Assembly (NCBI GenBank): GCA_015179125.1
Contig: WHVA01000003.1
Location: 594,001-658,000 of the forward strand
DNA from: Gautieria morchelliformis
Lineage: Eukaryota > Basidiomycota > Agaricomycetes > Gomphales > Gomphaceae
Direction: 5' to 3'
Length of the DNA stretch: 64,000 bases
The translations under genes and the position numbers were made by a program. Of this stretch, positions 21,511 through 29,748 are shown one piece after another (position 1 is the first letter of the stretch; each line of letters opens with the position of its first letter). Under the pieces are notes generated by a model, which was not told the DNA's origin, ran no database searches, and was given only the letters and a program-made list of their open reading frames with translations.

Positions 21511-21878
21511 CTAGTCATCCTCCATCATGTCCTCACCAAAGCCCGCCCAGTCTTCCCCTTCCGGATCCTCCGCATTTCCGTTCCGCCCATACTCCTCTGC
21601 AAACCTCTGCACGTCTTGGACCTCGCCCTCAGACACTTCCACCTCCACTTCCGAGTCGTCCCTCTCCTGCATCCACCTCAGTTCTGCGACGATCCGGTCG
21701 AGTTGGTCCTCGTATGCACCAAGCTGATCCGCGACTGCCAGGTAGAAGTGGTGTTGCATCTGCAACACCTGCTCCCCCTGTCGAAGCAGTCCCCGGAGCG
21801 ACTTGACGATATCCGCAAGCGGATCCGCCACCTGCTCCTCCCGGGTCGTCCCACTTCCGCTCGCCTCCGGCCTGTCCT
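21511..21878 (-). pseudogene. Antisense cargo gene aORF-2, C-terminal part (gypsy A')
   Basis: The minus strand reads KDRPEASGSGTTREEQVADP, a coiled coil (IVKSLRGLLRQGEQVLQMQ, LGAYEDQLDRIVAELRWMQE) and an acidic tail ending GEDMMEDD at 21511. It is the C-terminal third of the gene whose start is at 28953; element B separates the parts. Removing B with one GTCCT copy restores the frame (VQDKDRPEA). Because B was inserted here, an antisense frame from its 5' LTR (start 22086) now reads into this part. Confidence 0.75.
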
Positions 21879-22358
21879 TGTCAGGGGACACCCTGTTTTC
21901 CATTTCCAGTTCCGACACCACACCCAGTTCCGACTCCATTTCCGACTCCGCTTCCGGTTCCGATTCCATCTCCGCATCCGCTTTCGGGAACGATTCCGCT
22001 TCTGGGAGAACTTCCACCAGTTCCGTTCGCCTTGCCAGTTCCACTCCAATTTCCGACTTCCGCCCCGGAACAGTGTCGGAAATCAAGCGACTCGCATAAT
22101 AGGTGGCATCAAGGGTCGATCAAGGGTCAGGGGGATGCAGGGTTGATGGCGGGTGCCAAGTGTTGTCCCTGGCTGCGCAGCGTAGTATAATATGGGCTCG
22201 CTGACATTGGGGGTCCTTAGACTTTTCTCTTTGGATTTCCCCTTGTCAGGTGAGAACCCCCTCTCTTGTATGCTCTGTTCATTTATACATACTTTGGATT
22301 TCCCCTTGTCAGTTGTGTGGTAGTGTGATCTCCACGACTAGCCAGGGTTGCCCTTACA
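21879..22358 (+). repeat. 5' LTR of element B
   Basis: It runs from TGTCAGGGGACACC to GCCCTTACA. The first 220 bp are open on both strands: the plus reading is Ser-rich and the minus reading is Glu-rich. An intron-like segment with duplicated boundaries lies at 22229-22312. The next bases (GCAGAAAAG) are not a TGG-type primer site. Confidence 0.93.
22229..22312 (+). other. Intron-like segment with duplicated boundary in LTR B
   Basis: A 21-bp sequence, CTTTGG plus ATTTCCCCTTGTCAG, occurs at 22229-22249 and again at 22292-22312. Between them, GTGAGA at 22250 and the CAG ending at 22312 define a 63-bp GT-AG intron, so the exon end and the intron end are identical. A partial inverted partner, CTGACATTGGGGGTCC, lies at 22201-22216. 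The copy in the 3' LTR is at 27978-28061. LTR E has the same design with other bases. Whether splicing occurs is unknown. Confidence 0.6.
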
Positions 22359-22545
22359 GCAGAAAAGTCTCTCCCCTAGAGGACCGGCGGTCGTACTGCA
22401 CGTTGCATTCGCCATAGGTGCGTTCGGAATCGGAGACAGCGACTCGGAGATCACAACCTCTTCCGCACATACAGCGTACGACAGCCCCTCTTCTTACGTC
22501 GAGCTCCCAACCCCGGAAATCCCGTCCCATATTTCTCCTTCCAAC

Positions 22546-23721
22546 ATGGATCCGGACGATCGTCTTCGGAATATGGAGGAGGAATTGACGCGGAACCGGA
22601 TGAAGACCGACGCGATTGAAACAGCCTTACAAGCGATTTTGGCTAAGTTAGATATTCCACAAGGTGGTGGAAATGAAATGCTGGACGATCCAGATTTCGG
22701 AAAAGCGGAACTAGCGGAAAAGAGGATGTCCGCGAAGTTAGCAAGGGTCAAACCCGCAACTCCGGCGGACTTTGACGGAGATCGGGAGAAGGGACGCGCA
22801 TTCTTCAACACATGCAGCATCTACTTCGCAATTGTCGGAGACCTCTTTCCGAACGACCAGGCTCGGATTCACTGGACATTGTCCTTTTTCAAATCGGACC
22901 GCGCAGCCCGTTTTGCAAACAAGGTGATCCGACATGAAGCAAAGGGCAAGGGGAACTACTTCCGGGACTGGGACGCGTTCGAGAAAACATTTTCCGACCA
23001 GTTCTGCCCGAAAAACGAGCAGCTCACAGCCCTTACAAAGCTCGAGGGGACGAGCTGGTACCAGGCCAAAGATCCGGTCGATGACTACATCGATCGCTTC
23101 CAGGAGCTCATCGACCTTGCGGAATATGACGACGACAAGACGATCGTCATCAAATTCCGACGAGGACTTGATCCGACGCTCCAGAACCAAGTTGCGCTGC
23201 TTGGGGATGGAGCTCCGGATTTTGATGACCCGGAAGGGTGGTACCAAGCCGCGCAGAAGGTTTCTCGGAACAGGGACGCAAATGAGGCCTTCGTGGAGAC
23301 GAGTCGGAACACGACACGCAGTTCCGCTCGTCCTACTCCACCTGTGCCAAAACCCGGAAGCGCATTCATTCCCACACGGAAATTATTTCCGATGCTTGCT
23401 CCGCCTGCTCCTATTAGGAACCATAGCCCTCCTCCCTCGAAGAGTGGCCCTGCCCCGATGGATGTTGACCGCATGCGCGGAAAAGGCCACGGAACTATCA
23501 CCTGCTTCCGCTGCCGACAACCAGGCCACTATGCTCGCGAGTGCCCCCAAGCCTTTGATATCCGGCTTATGACCACAGAGGAGAAACTCGAGATCCTTCC
23601 AGAGTTCCTCGCACTTGCAGACATAAACGGAGTGCCCACTGCAGAAGAACTTTCCGAAAATGCGGAACATGGTCTACCGGAAGCGGAAGATGCGTCGGAT
23701 TTTGTGACACGCAGCGGGTGA
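22546..23721 (+). CDS. Gag of element B
   Basis: I chose ATG 22546 (MDPDDRLRNMEEEL) because it opens a coiled-coil start typical of these Gags; the frame is open further upstream into the LTR. The capsid region has FDGDREKGRAFFNTCSIYF, FRDWDAFEKTFSDQF, YIDRFQELIDLAEY and FRRGLDPTLQNQV. A Pro-rich linker and GPAPMDVD precede the zinc knuckle CFRCRQPGHYAREC (near 23503). It ends at TGA 23719. About 392 aa. The protease frame begins at the same place in -1. Confidence 0.9.
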   Translation: MDPDDRLRNMEEELTRNRMKTDAIETALQAILAKLDIPQGGGNEMLDDPDFGKAELAEKRMSAKLARVKPATPADFDGDREKGRAFFNTCSIYFAIVGDLFPNDQARIHWTLSFFKSDRAARFANKVIRHEAKGKGNYFRDWDAFEKTFSDQFCPKNEQLTALTKLEGTSWYQAKDPVDDYIDRFQELIDLAEYDDDKTIVIKFRRGLDPTLQNQVALLGDGAPDFDDPEGWYQAAQKVSRNRDANEAFVETSRNTTRSSARPTPPVPKPGSAFIPTRKLFPMLAPPAPIRNHSPPPSKSGPAPMDVDRMRGKGHGTITCFRCRQPGHYARECPQAFDIRLMTTEEKLEILPEFLALADINGVPTAEELSENAEHGLPEAEDASDFVTRSG

Positions 23722-24464
23722 GATGTGTGCCCCTGCTGCCTGTACATAACCGGTTTGCCTGTCTTGAAGTAGAGAATGAAAAGCCCCCACTCCCCTCACT
23801 TCGTACAGACCCACCGGATAAAGTCACACAAAAACCAAATCTGACACCCCGTCCATCCCGCATCCGCCCTTGGGAGAGACGCCTTCCGAAGCGCTATGTT
23901 GTTGCTGCCACCCCTGGCCCCAAGTCACTAGTCATTAAGGTAGAGATCCAGACGACCGATACGGCGGAAGTCAAATCCGGACCCACCCTTGTTGATTGCG
24001 GGGCCACTGGTCAGTTTATGGACCGGGACTATGTGGAACGGAACCGACTGACCACGCGGAAGTTGCAACGTGCAATCCCGGTGTTCAATGTGGATGGAAG
24101 CCCCAATGAGGCAGGGTCCATCACGGAGATAGTGGACACAATTCTCCGCTACGATGGACACTCGGAACGCACTTCCTTCGCTGTCACCAGCCTGGGGAAG
24201 CAAGACATCATCCTCGGGTTTACCTGGCTTCAAGAGCACAACCCGGAGATCAATTGGGAGACTCGGAAGGTACTGATGAGTCGGTGTCCAGCCAAGTGTC
24301 ACATGTGCCGGTCGGAAGTGCGGAAGGAGCGCCAGGAGCAGCGGAAGACCGAACGGCTCATACAGACATGTCGTTCCGGCCCCCATCCACTGCTTGCAGA
24401 AGAAGACTCGGAAGCGGAATTTGACCCGGATCCCCCTTCCAATTCCGATTCCGACGCCATCTGA
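23718..24464 (+). CDS. Protease region of element B Pol
   Basis: The frame overlaps the gag stop in -1 (GGG TGA against GTG AGA). It runs through a linker (PWERRLPKRYVVAA) to VEIQTTDTAEVK and the aspartic protease site LVDCGATGQFMDRDYV, where the usual DSGA is DCGA. IILGFTWLQEHNPEINWET is the second conserved protease motif. An acidic linker ends at TGA 24462-24464 (SDAI*LGLEG). RT continues in the same frame, so this single stop is either recent damage or a readthrough point. Confidence 0.87.
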   Translation: MRCVPLLPVHNRFACLEVENEKPPLPSLRTDPPDKVTQKPNLTPRPSRIRPWERRLPKRYVVAATPGPKSLVIKVEIQTTDTAEVKSGPTLVDCGATGQFMDRDYVERNRLTTRKLQRAIPVFNVDGSPNEAGSITEIVDTILRYDGHSERTSFAVTSLGKQDIILGFTWLQEHNPEINWETRKVLMSRCPAKCHMCRSEVRKERQEQRKTERLIQTCRSGPHPLLAEEDSEAEFDPDPPSNSDSDAI

Positions 24465-27400
24465 CTCGGCCTGGAAGGCACTCTGACGGAAGGGGAGCGC
24501 TTGCTGTACGTAAACCTTCCGCCGGAGGCGGAACACATCCGCGCCACCGGAAATATTTCGCAACGCCTTGCTGAAGCCTCTAAGAGGTATGATAGAGTGG
24601 AGGCGGAAATTCCGGAGTACCTGCGGGAGTTTGAGGACGTCTTTTCCAAGGAGTCGTTTGATACCCTGCCTCCACGGAAGCTGTGGGACCACGCCATCGA
24701 GTTGGAGCCTGGGTCAAAGCCCACCAACTGCAAGGTCTACCCGCTGTCACCCAAGGAGCAGGTAGAGCTCGATGCATTCCTTGCGGAAAACCTCCGTACA
24801 GGGAGGATCCGCCCCTCCAAGTCACCCATGGCATCTCCGGTGTTCTTCATCAAGAAGAAAGATGGCTCGCTCAGACTTGTGCAGGACTACCGGGCCTTGA
24901 ATGCGATCACGATCAAGAACCGGTACCCCATTCCACTCATTTCCGAACTGATCACACAACTCCGCGGGGCGAGGTACTTCACTAAGCTGGATGTCCGCTG
25001 GGGCTTCAACAATGTCCGGATCCGAGAGGGAGACGAGTGGAAGGCCGCATTCCGCACCAATCGAGGACTCTTTGAGCCACAGGTCATGTTCTTTGGCCTC
25101 ACCAACAGTCCCGCCACATTCCAGACGATGATGAATGACATTTTCCGTGACATGATAGCAGAAGGGGTTGTCTGCGTCTACCTCGATGACATCCTCATTT
25201 TCACGAAAACAATGTCCGAACATCGGGAAGTCGTGCGGAGAGTGCTGGAACGGCTCCGGGAGTACAACCTGTGTCTCAAGCCGGAAAAGTGCGAATTTGA
25301 GCGGACGCGGATAGAGTATCTTGGGGTGATTGTGTCGGAAGGGAAGGTGGAAATGGACCCAGTCAAAGTTTCCGGTGTATCGGATTGGCCCGTGCCGCGA
25401 AACAAGAAGGAGGTCCAGTCCTTCATTGGGTTTGTCAATTTCTACCGGCGGTTCATCAAGGACTTCTCCTGCCACGCCCGTGCCCTCTTCGACCTCACCA
25501 AGAAGGAGGTTGGATGGCGGTGGGGAGAGCCGGAACAGACTTCCTTTGACAAACTCAAGGAGCTGATCACTTCCGCTCCGGTCCTGATCTTTCCCGACGA
25601 CTCTCGCCCTTATCGAGTCGAGGCGGATTCTTCCGACGCAGCTACCGGAGCGGTCTTGTCACAGCAGTCATCGGAAGATGGTGGGGGGTGGCATCCGATT
25701 GCCTTCTTCTCTAAGGGCCTTAGTCCGGTCGAGCGGAACTATGAGATCCATGACAAGGAGATGCTGGCAATCATCCGAGCGCTGGAGGAGTGGCGACACT
25801 TCCTCGAGGGTGCTCTATGCCCTTTTGAGATCTGGACAGACCACAAGAACCTCGAGTATTTCCGCACGTCTAAGAAGCTGAACCGACGACAAGCACGGTG
25901 GTCCCTACACCTGTCCCGGTTTGACTTCATGCTCCACCACCGCCCCGGCCGCACCATGGGCAAGCCCGATGCCCTATCCCGCCGCGCGGATCACGGAAGC
26001 GGAAGTGGAGACAACGCGGATATGACACTGCTCCGCCCAAGTCTCTTTGCAATCCGTGCCCTAGAAGGAGTAACTGCAGTTGGGGCGGAAGCGGAAATGC
26101 TCCGGGATATCCGGAGGCAGTACCGGAATGGAGAGAAGGAGGAGTCGGTGGTGAAGGCAGTGGAGGAACTCCGGAAAGGGCACTCACGGTCTGTACGGGC
26201 AGCGGAATGGTCGGAATGTGATGGACTGCTCCACTTCAGAGGCAAGGTCTATGTTCCGGGTGGGGCGGACCTCCGCCGTCGCATCGTGTCCCAGCACCAT
26301 GACACACGGGTCGCTGGGCATGCTGGCAGGTGGAAGACGCTGGAGTTAGTGGCTCGGAATTACTGGTGGCCTCAGATGTCCCGCTACATCGGACAGTACG
26401 TGAAGACGTGTGACCTTTGTCTCCGAACCAAAGCGCAACGACGTCCGCCCGTCGGAGAACTTGTTCCGCTCCCGATTCCCGAATCCCGCTGGGACACCAT
26501 CAGTGTCGACTTCATCGTTGAACTCCCAGAGTCTCATGGCTACGACGCGATCATGAACGTCGTGGATTCGGTGAGCAAGGTGTCCCACTTCATTCCGACG
26601 CACACGACGATCACAGCCCTCGGAGCGGCCCGCCTGTTCCTTGCACATGTCTGGAAGTTGCATGGGCTCCCGAAGCAAGTCGTTTCCGACCGAGGTCCGC
26701 AGTTTGTCGCGGAACTGACTCAGGAGCTCTACCGCCTGCTCGGCATAAAGCTGGCTACCACCACAGCGTACCATCCGCAGGGTGACGGACAGACGGAACG
26801 GGTCAATCAGGAGTTAGAGCAATACCTCCGCCTCTTTGTCAATGAGAGGCAGGATGACTGGGATGAGTTACTTCCGCTGGCGGAATTCCAATACAACAAC
26901 CATGTCCATTCCGCCACACAACAGACTCCCTTCATGCTTGACTCCGGACGACACCCGCGGATGGGCTTCGAACCACGCCAGGCTGAGTCCCGACTCGAGA
27001 CGGTCAATGAGTTCCGAGACCGCATGGACTCCACCCTTTCGGAAGCCAAGTCGGCCCTTGCGAAGGCCAAGGATGACATGGCAAGGTACTACAACCAACG
27101 CCGGGTTCCTGCCCCAGAGTACCAAGTTGGAGACAAGGTGTACCTAGATGCAAGTGACATCCGCACCACACGCCCTTCGCAGAAGCTTGCCCACCGCTAC
27201 CTTGGGCCCTTCACAGTGACGCGGAGGGTTGGACGGAATGCATACCGCCTCCGACTTCCGATGTCCATGTCCCGCCTCCACCCCGTCTTCAACGTGGTGA
27301 AGTTACTCCCTATGCTTGAGGACCCAATTCCACATCGGAAGGCTCATCCGCCACCTCTGCCAGAGATTGTAGATGGGGAAGAGCACTACGTGGTGGAACG

Positions 27401-27848
27401 GATCCTGGACAGCCGGTTTGTGCGAGGACGACTCCAATTCCTCGTGAAATGGGAAGGGTATGGGTACGAGGAGAATTCTTGGGTCCCGGAGCAAGATGTT
27501 TCCGCTCCTGACAAACTCCGGGAGTTCTATAGGACACATCCAGGTGCCCCTCGCCGAATCCGCTCGCTGGCATTTCAATCCCTTGTGTCCCGTGCTTCGA
27601 GGACGCAGCACGCTAGAGGGGGGGTGATGTCAGGGGACACCCTGTTTTCCATTTCCAGTTCCGACACCACACCCAGTTCCGACTCCATTTCCGACTCCGC
27701 TTCCGGTTCCGATTCCATCTCCGCATCCGCTTTCGGGAACGATTCCGCTTCTGGGAGAACTTCCACCAGTTCCGTTCGCCTTGCCAGTTCCACTCCAATT
27801 TCCGACTTCCGCCCCGGAACAGTGTCGGAAATCAAGCGACTCGCATAA
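24465..27848 (+). CDS. Reverse transcriptase, RNase H, integrase and chromodomain of element B
   Basis: After the TGA the frame stays open for more than 1,100 codons. RT shows SPVFFIKKKDGSLRLVQDYR and the catalytic VYLDDILIF (near 25170). RNase H shows EADSSDAATGAVLSQ and DHKNLEYF. The integrase zinc finger is HHDTRVAGHAG followed by CDLCLRTKA, and the core Asp, Asp and Glu are seen in SVDFIVELP, VVSDRGPQF and GDGQTERVNQEL. A chromodomain (YVVERILDSRFVRGRLQFLV then KWEGYGYEENSWVPEQDV) lies near 27390-27500. The frame passes the polypurine tract and ends inside the 3' LTR at 27848, adding a Ser-rich tail. All catalytic residues look intact. Confidence 0.94.
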   Translation, partial: LGLEGTLTEGERLLYVNLPPEAEHIRATGNISQRLAEASKRYDRVEAEIPEYLREFEDVFSKESFDTLPPRKLWDHAIELEPGSKPTNCKVYPLSPKEQVELDAFLAENLRTGRIRPSKSPMASPVFFIKKKDGSLRLVQDYRALNAITIKNRYPIPLISELITQLRGARYFTKLDVRWGFNNVRIREGDEWKAAFRTNRGLFEPQVMFFGLTNSPATFQTMMNDIFRDMIAEGVVCVYLDDILIFTKTMSEHREVVRRVLERLREYNLCLKPEKCEFERTRIEYLGVIVSEGKVEMDPVKVSGVSDWPVPRNKKEVQSFIGFVNFYRRFIKDFSCHARALFDLTKKEVGWRWGEPEQTSFDKLKELITSAPVLIFPDDSRPYRVEADSSDAATGAVLSQQSSEDGGGWHPIAFFSKGLSPVERNYEIHDKEMLAIIRALEEWRHFLEGALCPFEIWTDHKNLEYFRTSKKLNRRQARWSLHLSRFDFMLHHRPGRTMGKPDALSRRADHGSGSGDNADMTLLRPSLFAIRALEGVTAVGAEAEMLRDIRRQYRNGEKEESVVKAVEELRKGHSRSVRAAEWSECDGLLHFRGKVYVPGGADLRRRIVSQHHDTRVAGHAGRWKTLELVARNYWWPQMSRYIGQYVKTCDLCLRTKAQRRPPVGELVPLPIPESRWDTISVDFIVELPESHGYDAIMNVVDSVSKVSHFIPTHTTITALGAARLFLAHVWKLHGLPKQVVSDRGPQFVAELTQELYRLLGIKLATTTAYHPQGDGQTERVNQELEQYLRLFVNERQDDWDELLPLAEFQYNNHVHSATQQTPFMLDSGRHPRMGFEPRQAESRLETVNEFRDRMDSTLSEAKSALAKAKDDMARYYNQRRVPAPEYQVGDKVYLDASDIRTTRPSQKLAHRYLGPFTVTRRVGRNAYRLRLPMSMSRLHPVFNVVKLLPMLEDPIPHRKAHPPPLPEIVDGEEHYVVERILDSRFVRGRLQFLVKWEGYGYEENSWVPEQDVSAPDKLREFYRTHPGAPRRIRSLAFQSLVSRASRTQHARGGVMSGDTLFSISSSDTTPSSDSISDSASGSDSISASAFGNDSASGRTSTSSVRLASSTPISDFRPGTVSEIKRLA

Positions 27849-28107
27849 TAGGTGGCATCAAGGGTCGATCAAGGGTCAGGGGGATGCAGGGTTGATGGCG
27901 GGTGCCAAGTGTTGTCCCTGGCTGCGCAGCGTAGTATAATACGGGCTCGCTGACATTGGGGGTCCTTAGACTTTTCTCTTTGGATTTCCCCTTGTCAGGT
28001 GAGAACCCCCTCTCTTGTATGCTCTGTTCATTTATACATACTTTGGATTTCCCCTTGTCAGTTGTGTGGTAGTGTGATCTCCACGACTAGCCAGGGTTGC
28101 CCTTACA
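27628..28107 (+). repeat. 3' LTR of element B
   Basis: 480 bp, preceded by the purine tract AGAGGGGGGGTGA. It matches the 5' LTR except for C at 27942. It is followed by the target duplication GTCCT and then the antisense gene aORF-2. Confidence 0.95.
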
Positions 28108-28953
28108 GTCCTGGACTCCCCTTGCCTTCGCAGCCCTGGACAAGGGTTTCCACATGCCCTGAGTAGGCTTTTCCGAGCCTACCTCCGATCCTCCGGTTTT
28201 CCTCCAGTTGGCCGTCACCTGGGCCTTAAACCCGTCGACCACACATGCCCGCTTCGCATCCTTGCAGCGATTACAGGCCGTGCGTGGCCTTTCCCGCCAA
28301 ATCCCATACACATGGAATATTTTTCTCAAGACAGGCATCACAGCTAAGCTGCGATGCGCCGTCTTCTTCCGGAGCCGTCCTCTTGGCCCTCTCCTTCCGG
28401 CACTGTTTCTCCTCCTGTGCCGCCCGCCATTCCGCCGTCGCCTTCCCTTTGCCCTTGTTCATTGGCCTCGGGGTTTCTTCCAGCAACGTTTCTGACGGAG
28501 GTCCACTCCGCTCGGACTCCTGGTCCGCGTCCGCAGCCTTTTCCTGTTCCGATGGTCAACCCCATACCGTCAAGAACAAGAAACACTTACTTTCTGCGAC
28601 TCGCGATTTTCCTCCGCCTTCTCCGCGGCAGCCATTTCCGCAGCCGCTTGCTCCTCCACAAGCTTCTCCGCAGCTTCTTCGGCCTCCCTCTCCTCGCGTT
28701 CGCACTCGATGCGCTCAAGCTCGCGCTCGCGGTCTTCACACTCGTGTTCCAGCCGATCGTGTTCCTCCTGGTCCTTGCGCTCATTTTCCCTGCGCTCTTC
28801 CTCCCTGCGCACCTCCTCCAGTCGTTCCTTCTCTTTTTTCGCCGCCTCCTTGGCCTCACGCTTTTCCGCCAGCTCCTTCTCAGCGAGAACGTTGGCAAAA
28901 TGCTCTTTCATCTGAGTGCTGGTCATTTTCGAGAAATCAGGAAGAGAGCTCAT
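28108..28953 (-). pseudogene. Antisense cargo gene aORF-2, N-terminal part (gypsy A')
   Basis: It starts at 28953 (MSSLPDFSKMTSTQMKEHF, the same motif as aORF-1), followed by about 90 residues of charged coiled coil. Exon 1 ends at 28591. The intron 28544-28590 (GTAAGT..ACAG, 47 bp, phase 0) is at the position matching that of aORF-1. Exon 2 has a basic stretch (MNKGKGKATAEWRAAQEEK) and the cysteine cluster at 28342-28233: C-x2-C-x6-C (CDACLEKNIPC), a one-base frameshift, then C-x2-C-x6-C (CNRCKDAKRAC). The gene continues at 21878 after element B. The product would be about 390 aa. Its position between pol and the 3' LTR of A', facing back towards pol, fits a cargo gene with its own promoter near the LTR. 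Confidence 0.75.
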
Positions 28954-29074
28954 GATGGATCAGAAATCGACGTGATTTTTCTCCCACCTTTCTTTCGACC
29001 TCCGACGCGTTTTGTTCACAGGTCACGTGACCCGATCTGTGGTCTTGCGGGGCTTGACCTTGAAAGGGAGATAC

Positions 29075-29748
29075 TGTTACGACTGTTCCGATCAACCATC
29101 TCTGCCACCTCCGCACATCCTCCACACCACCTCCGACTCTATTCCGACATCCGCAACATCCGCAACCCTCCTCCCTTGTTCTTTCAGTACCCCTGGCCAC
29201 CTCCAGATACCGGCCCCCGTACTCGACCCTGAGCACAGCAAGATACCATTTCCGTAGTTCTGTTTCTTCCGATGCCTATTGTGCTTACCCGCCTTGTTCT
29301 TTGCCATTGTACTTACCCTACCCTGCACCCCCCTTGTCAACCATTGTTCCGTATTAGTTACTTACCCCGTATGTCTATCCGATTCCCGCACTCTCCGGAA
29401 CTTGCTTAGTATCATACCATTACTTGTTGTTTCTTCGCTTTGTATAAAACCCCCTCATGGATGTCTGTTATTCTGCAATCAGATAATCACCTTCGATACT
29501 TGATTTCCTTCGCTCCATCTCCTGTTCTTAGTACAGCGAGTCTAGCAAGACCTCAGTCTCTCCGCCTTCCGTCTTCCGTCTTCCGCCTCAGTTCCAACTC
29601 AAATTCCGACCAACCTCTAGCTCAGTACTTTCCAACTTCCGACTCATTTCTGAAATACTTAGGACGATAGTTCATTGGGGGTGCAACCTACAAGTTGAAG
29701 CCGCTGTCCTTTCCAGTTCCGACTTAGCGGAAATCTCGATACGTAACA
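29075..29748 (+). repeat. 3' LTR of gypsy element A'
   Basis: A 674-bp LTR runs from TGTTACGACTG to GTAACA, preceded by the purine tract GAAAGGGAGATAC. Directly after it (GTACGGAACTG) comes the protease region of element S in reverse orientation, so A' inserted into S. The opposite end of A' has been lost. Confidence 0.9.

Larger units (their letters stand above)
21879..28107 (+). mobile_element. Gypsy/chromovirus element B, complete and young
   Basis: The 6229-bp element has two 480-bp LTRs that differ at one position that I can see (T at 22193, C at 27942), and both flanks carry GTCCT (21874-21878, 28108-28112). It encodes gag, protease, RT-RNase H, integrase and chromodomain in the usual Ty3 order. 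The only break noticed in the coding part is one TGA at 24462. It inserted into the antisense gene of element A'. The near-identity of its LTRs makes it the most recent arrival in the nest. Confidence 0.95.

Noticed and set aside
21496..22146. Plus-strand 216-codon frame rich in Arg/His/Phe
   Set aside because: Complement of the aORF-2 C-terminus and the B LTR start; no family motif.
22738..27835. Minus-strand frames of up to 254 codons across element B
   Set aside because: Complements of gag and pol; they change frame without motifs, unlike the antisense cargo gene, which is absent from B.
28245..29232. Long plus-strand frames (236 and 292 codons) rich in Ser, Pro and Leu
   Set aside because: They are the complement of the coiled-coil part of aORF-2. 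The minus reading has the conserved start motif, the intron and the Cys cluster.
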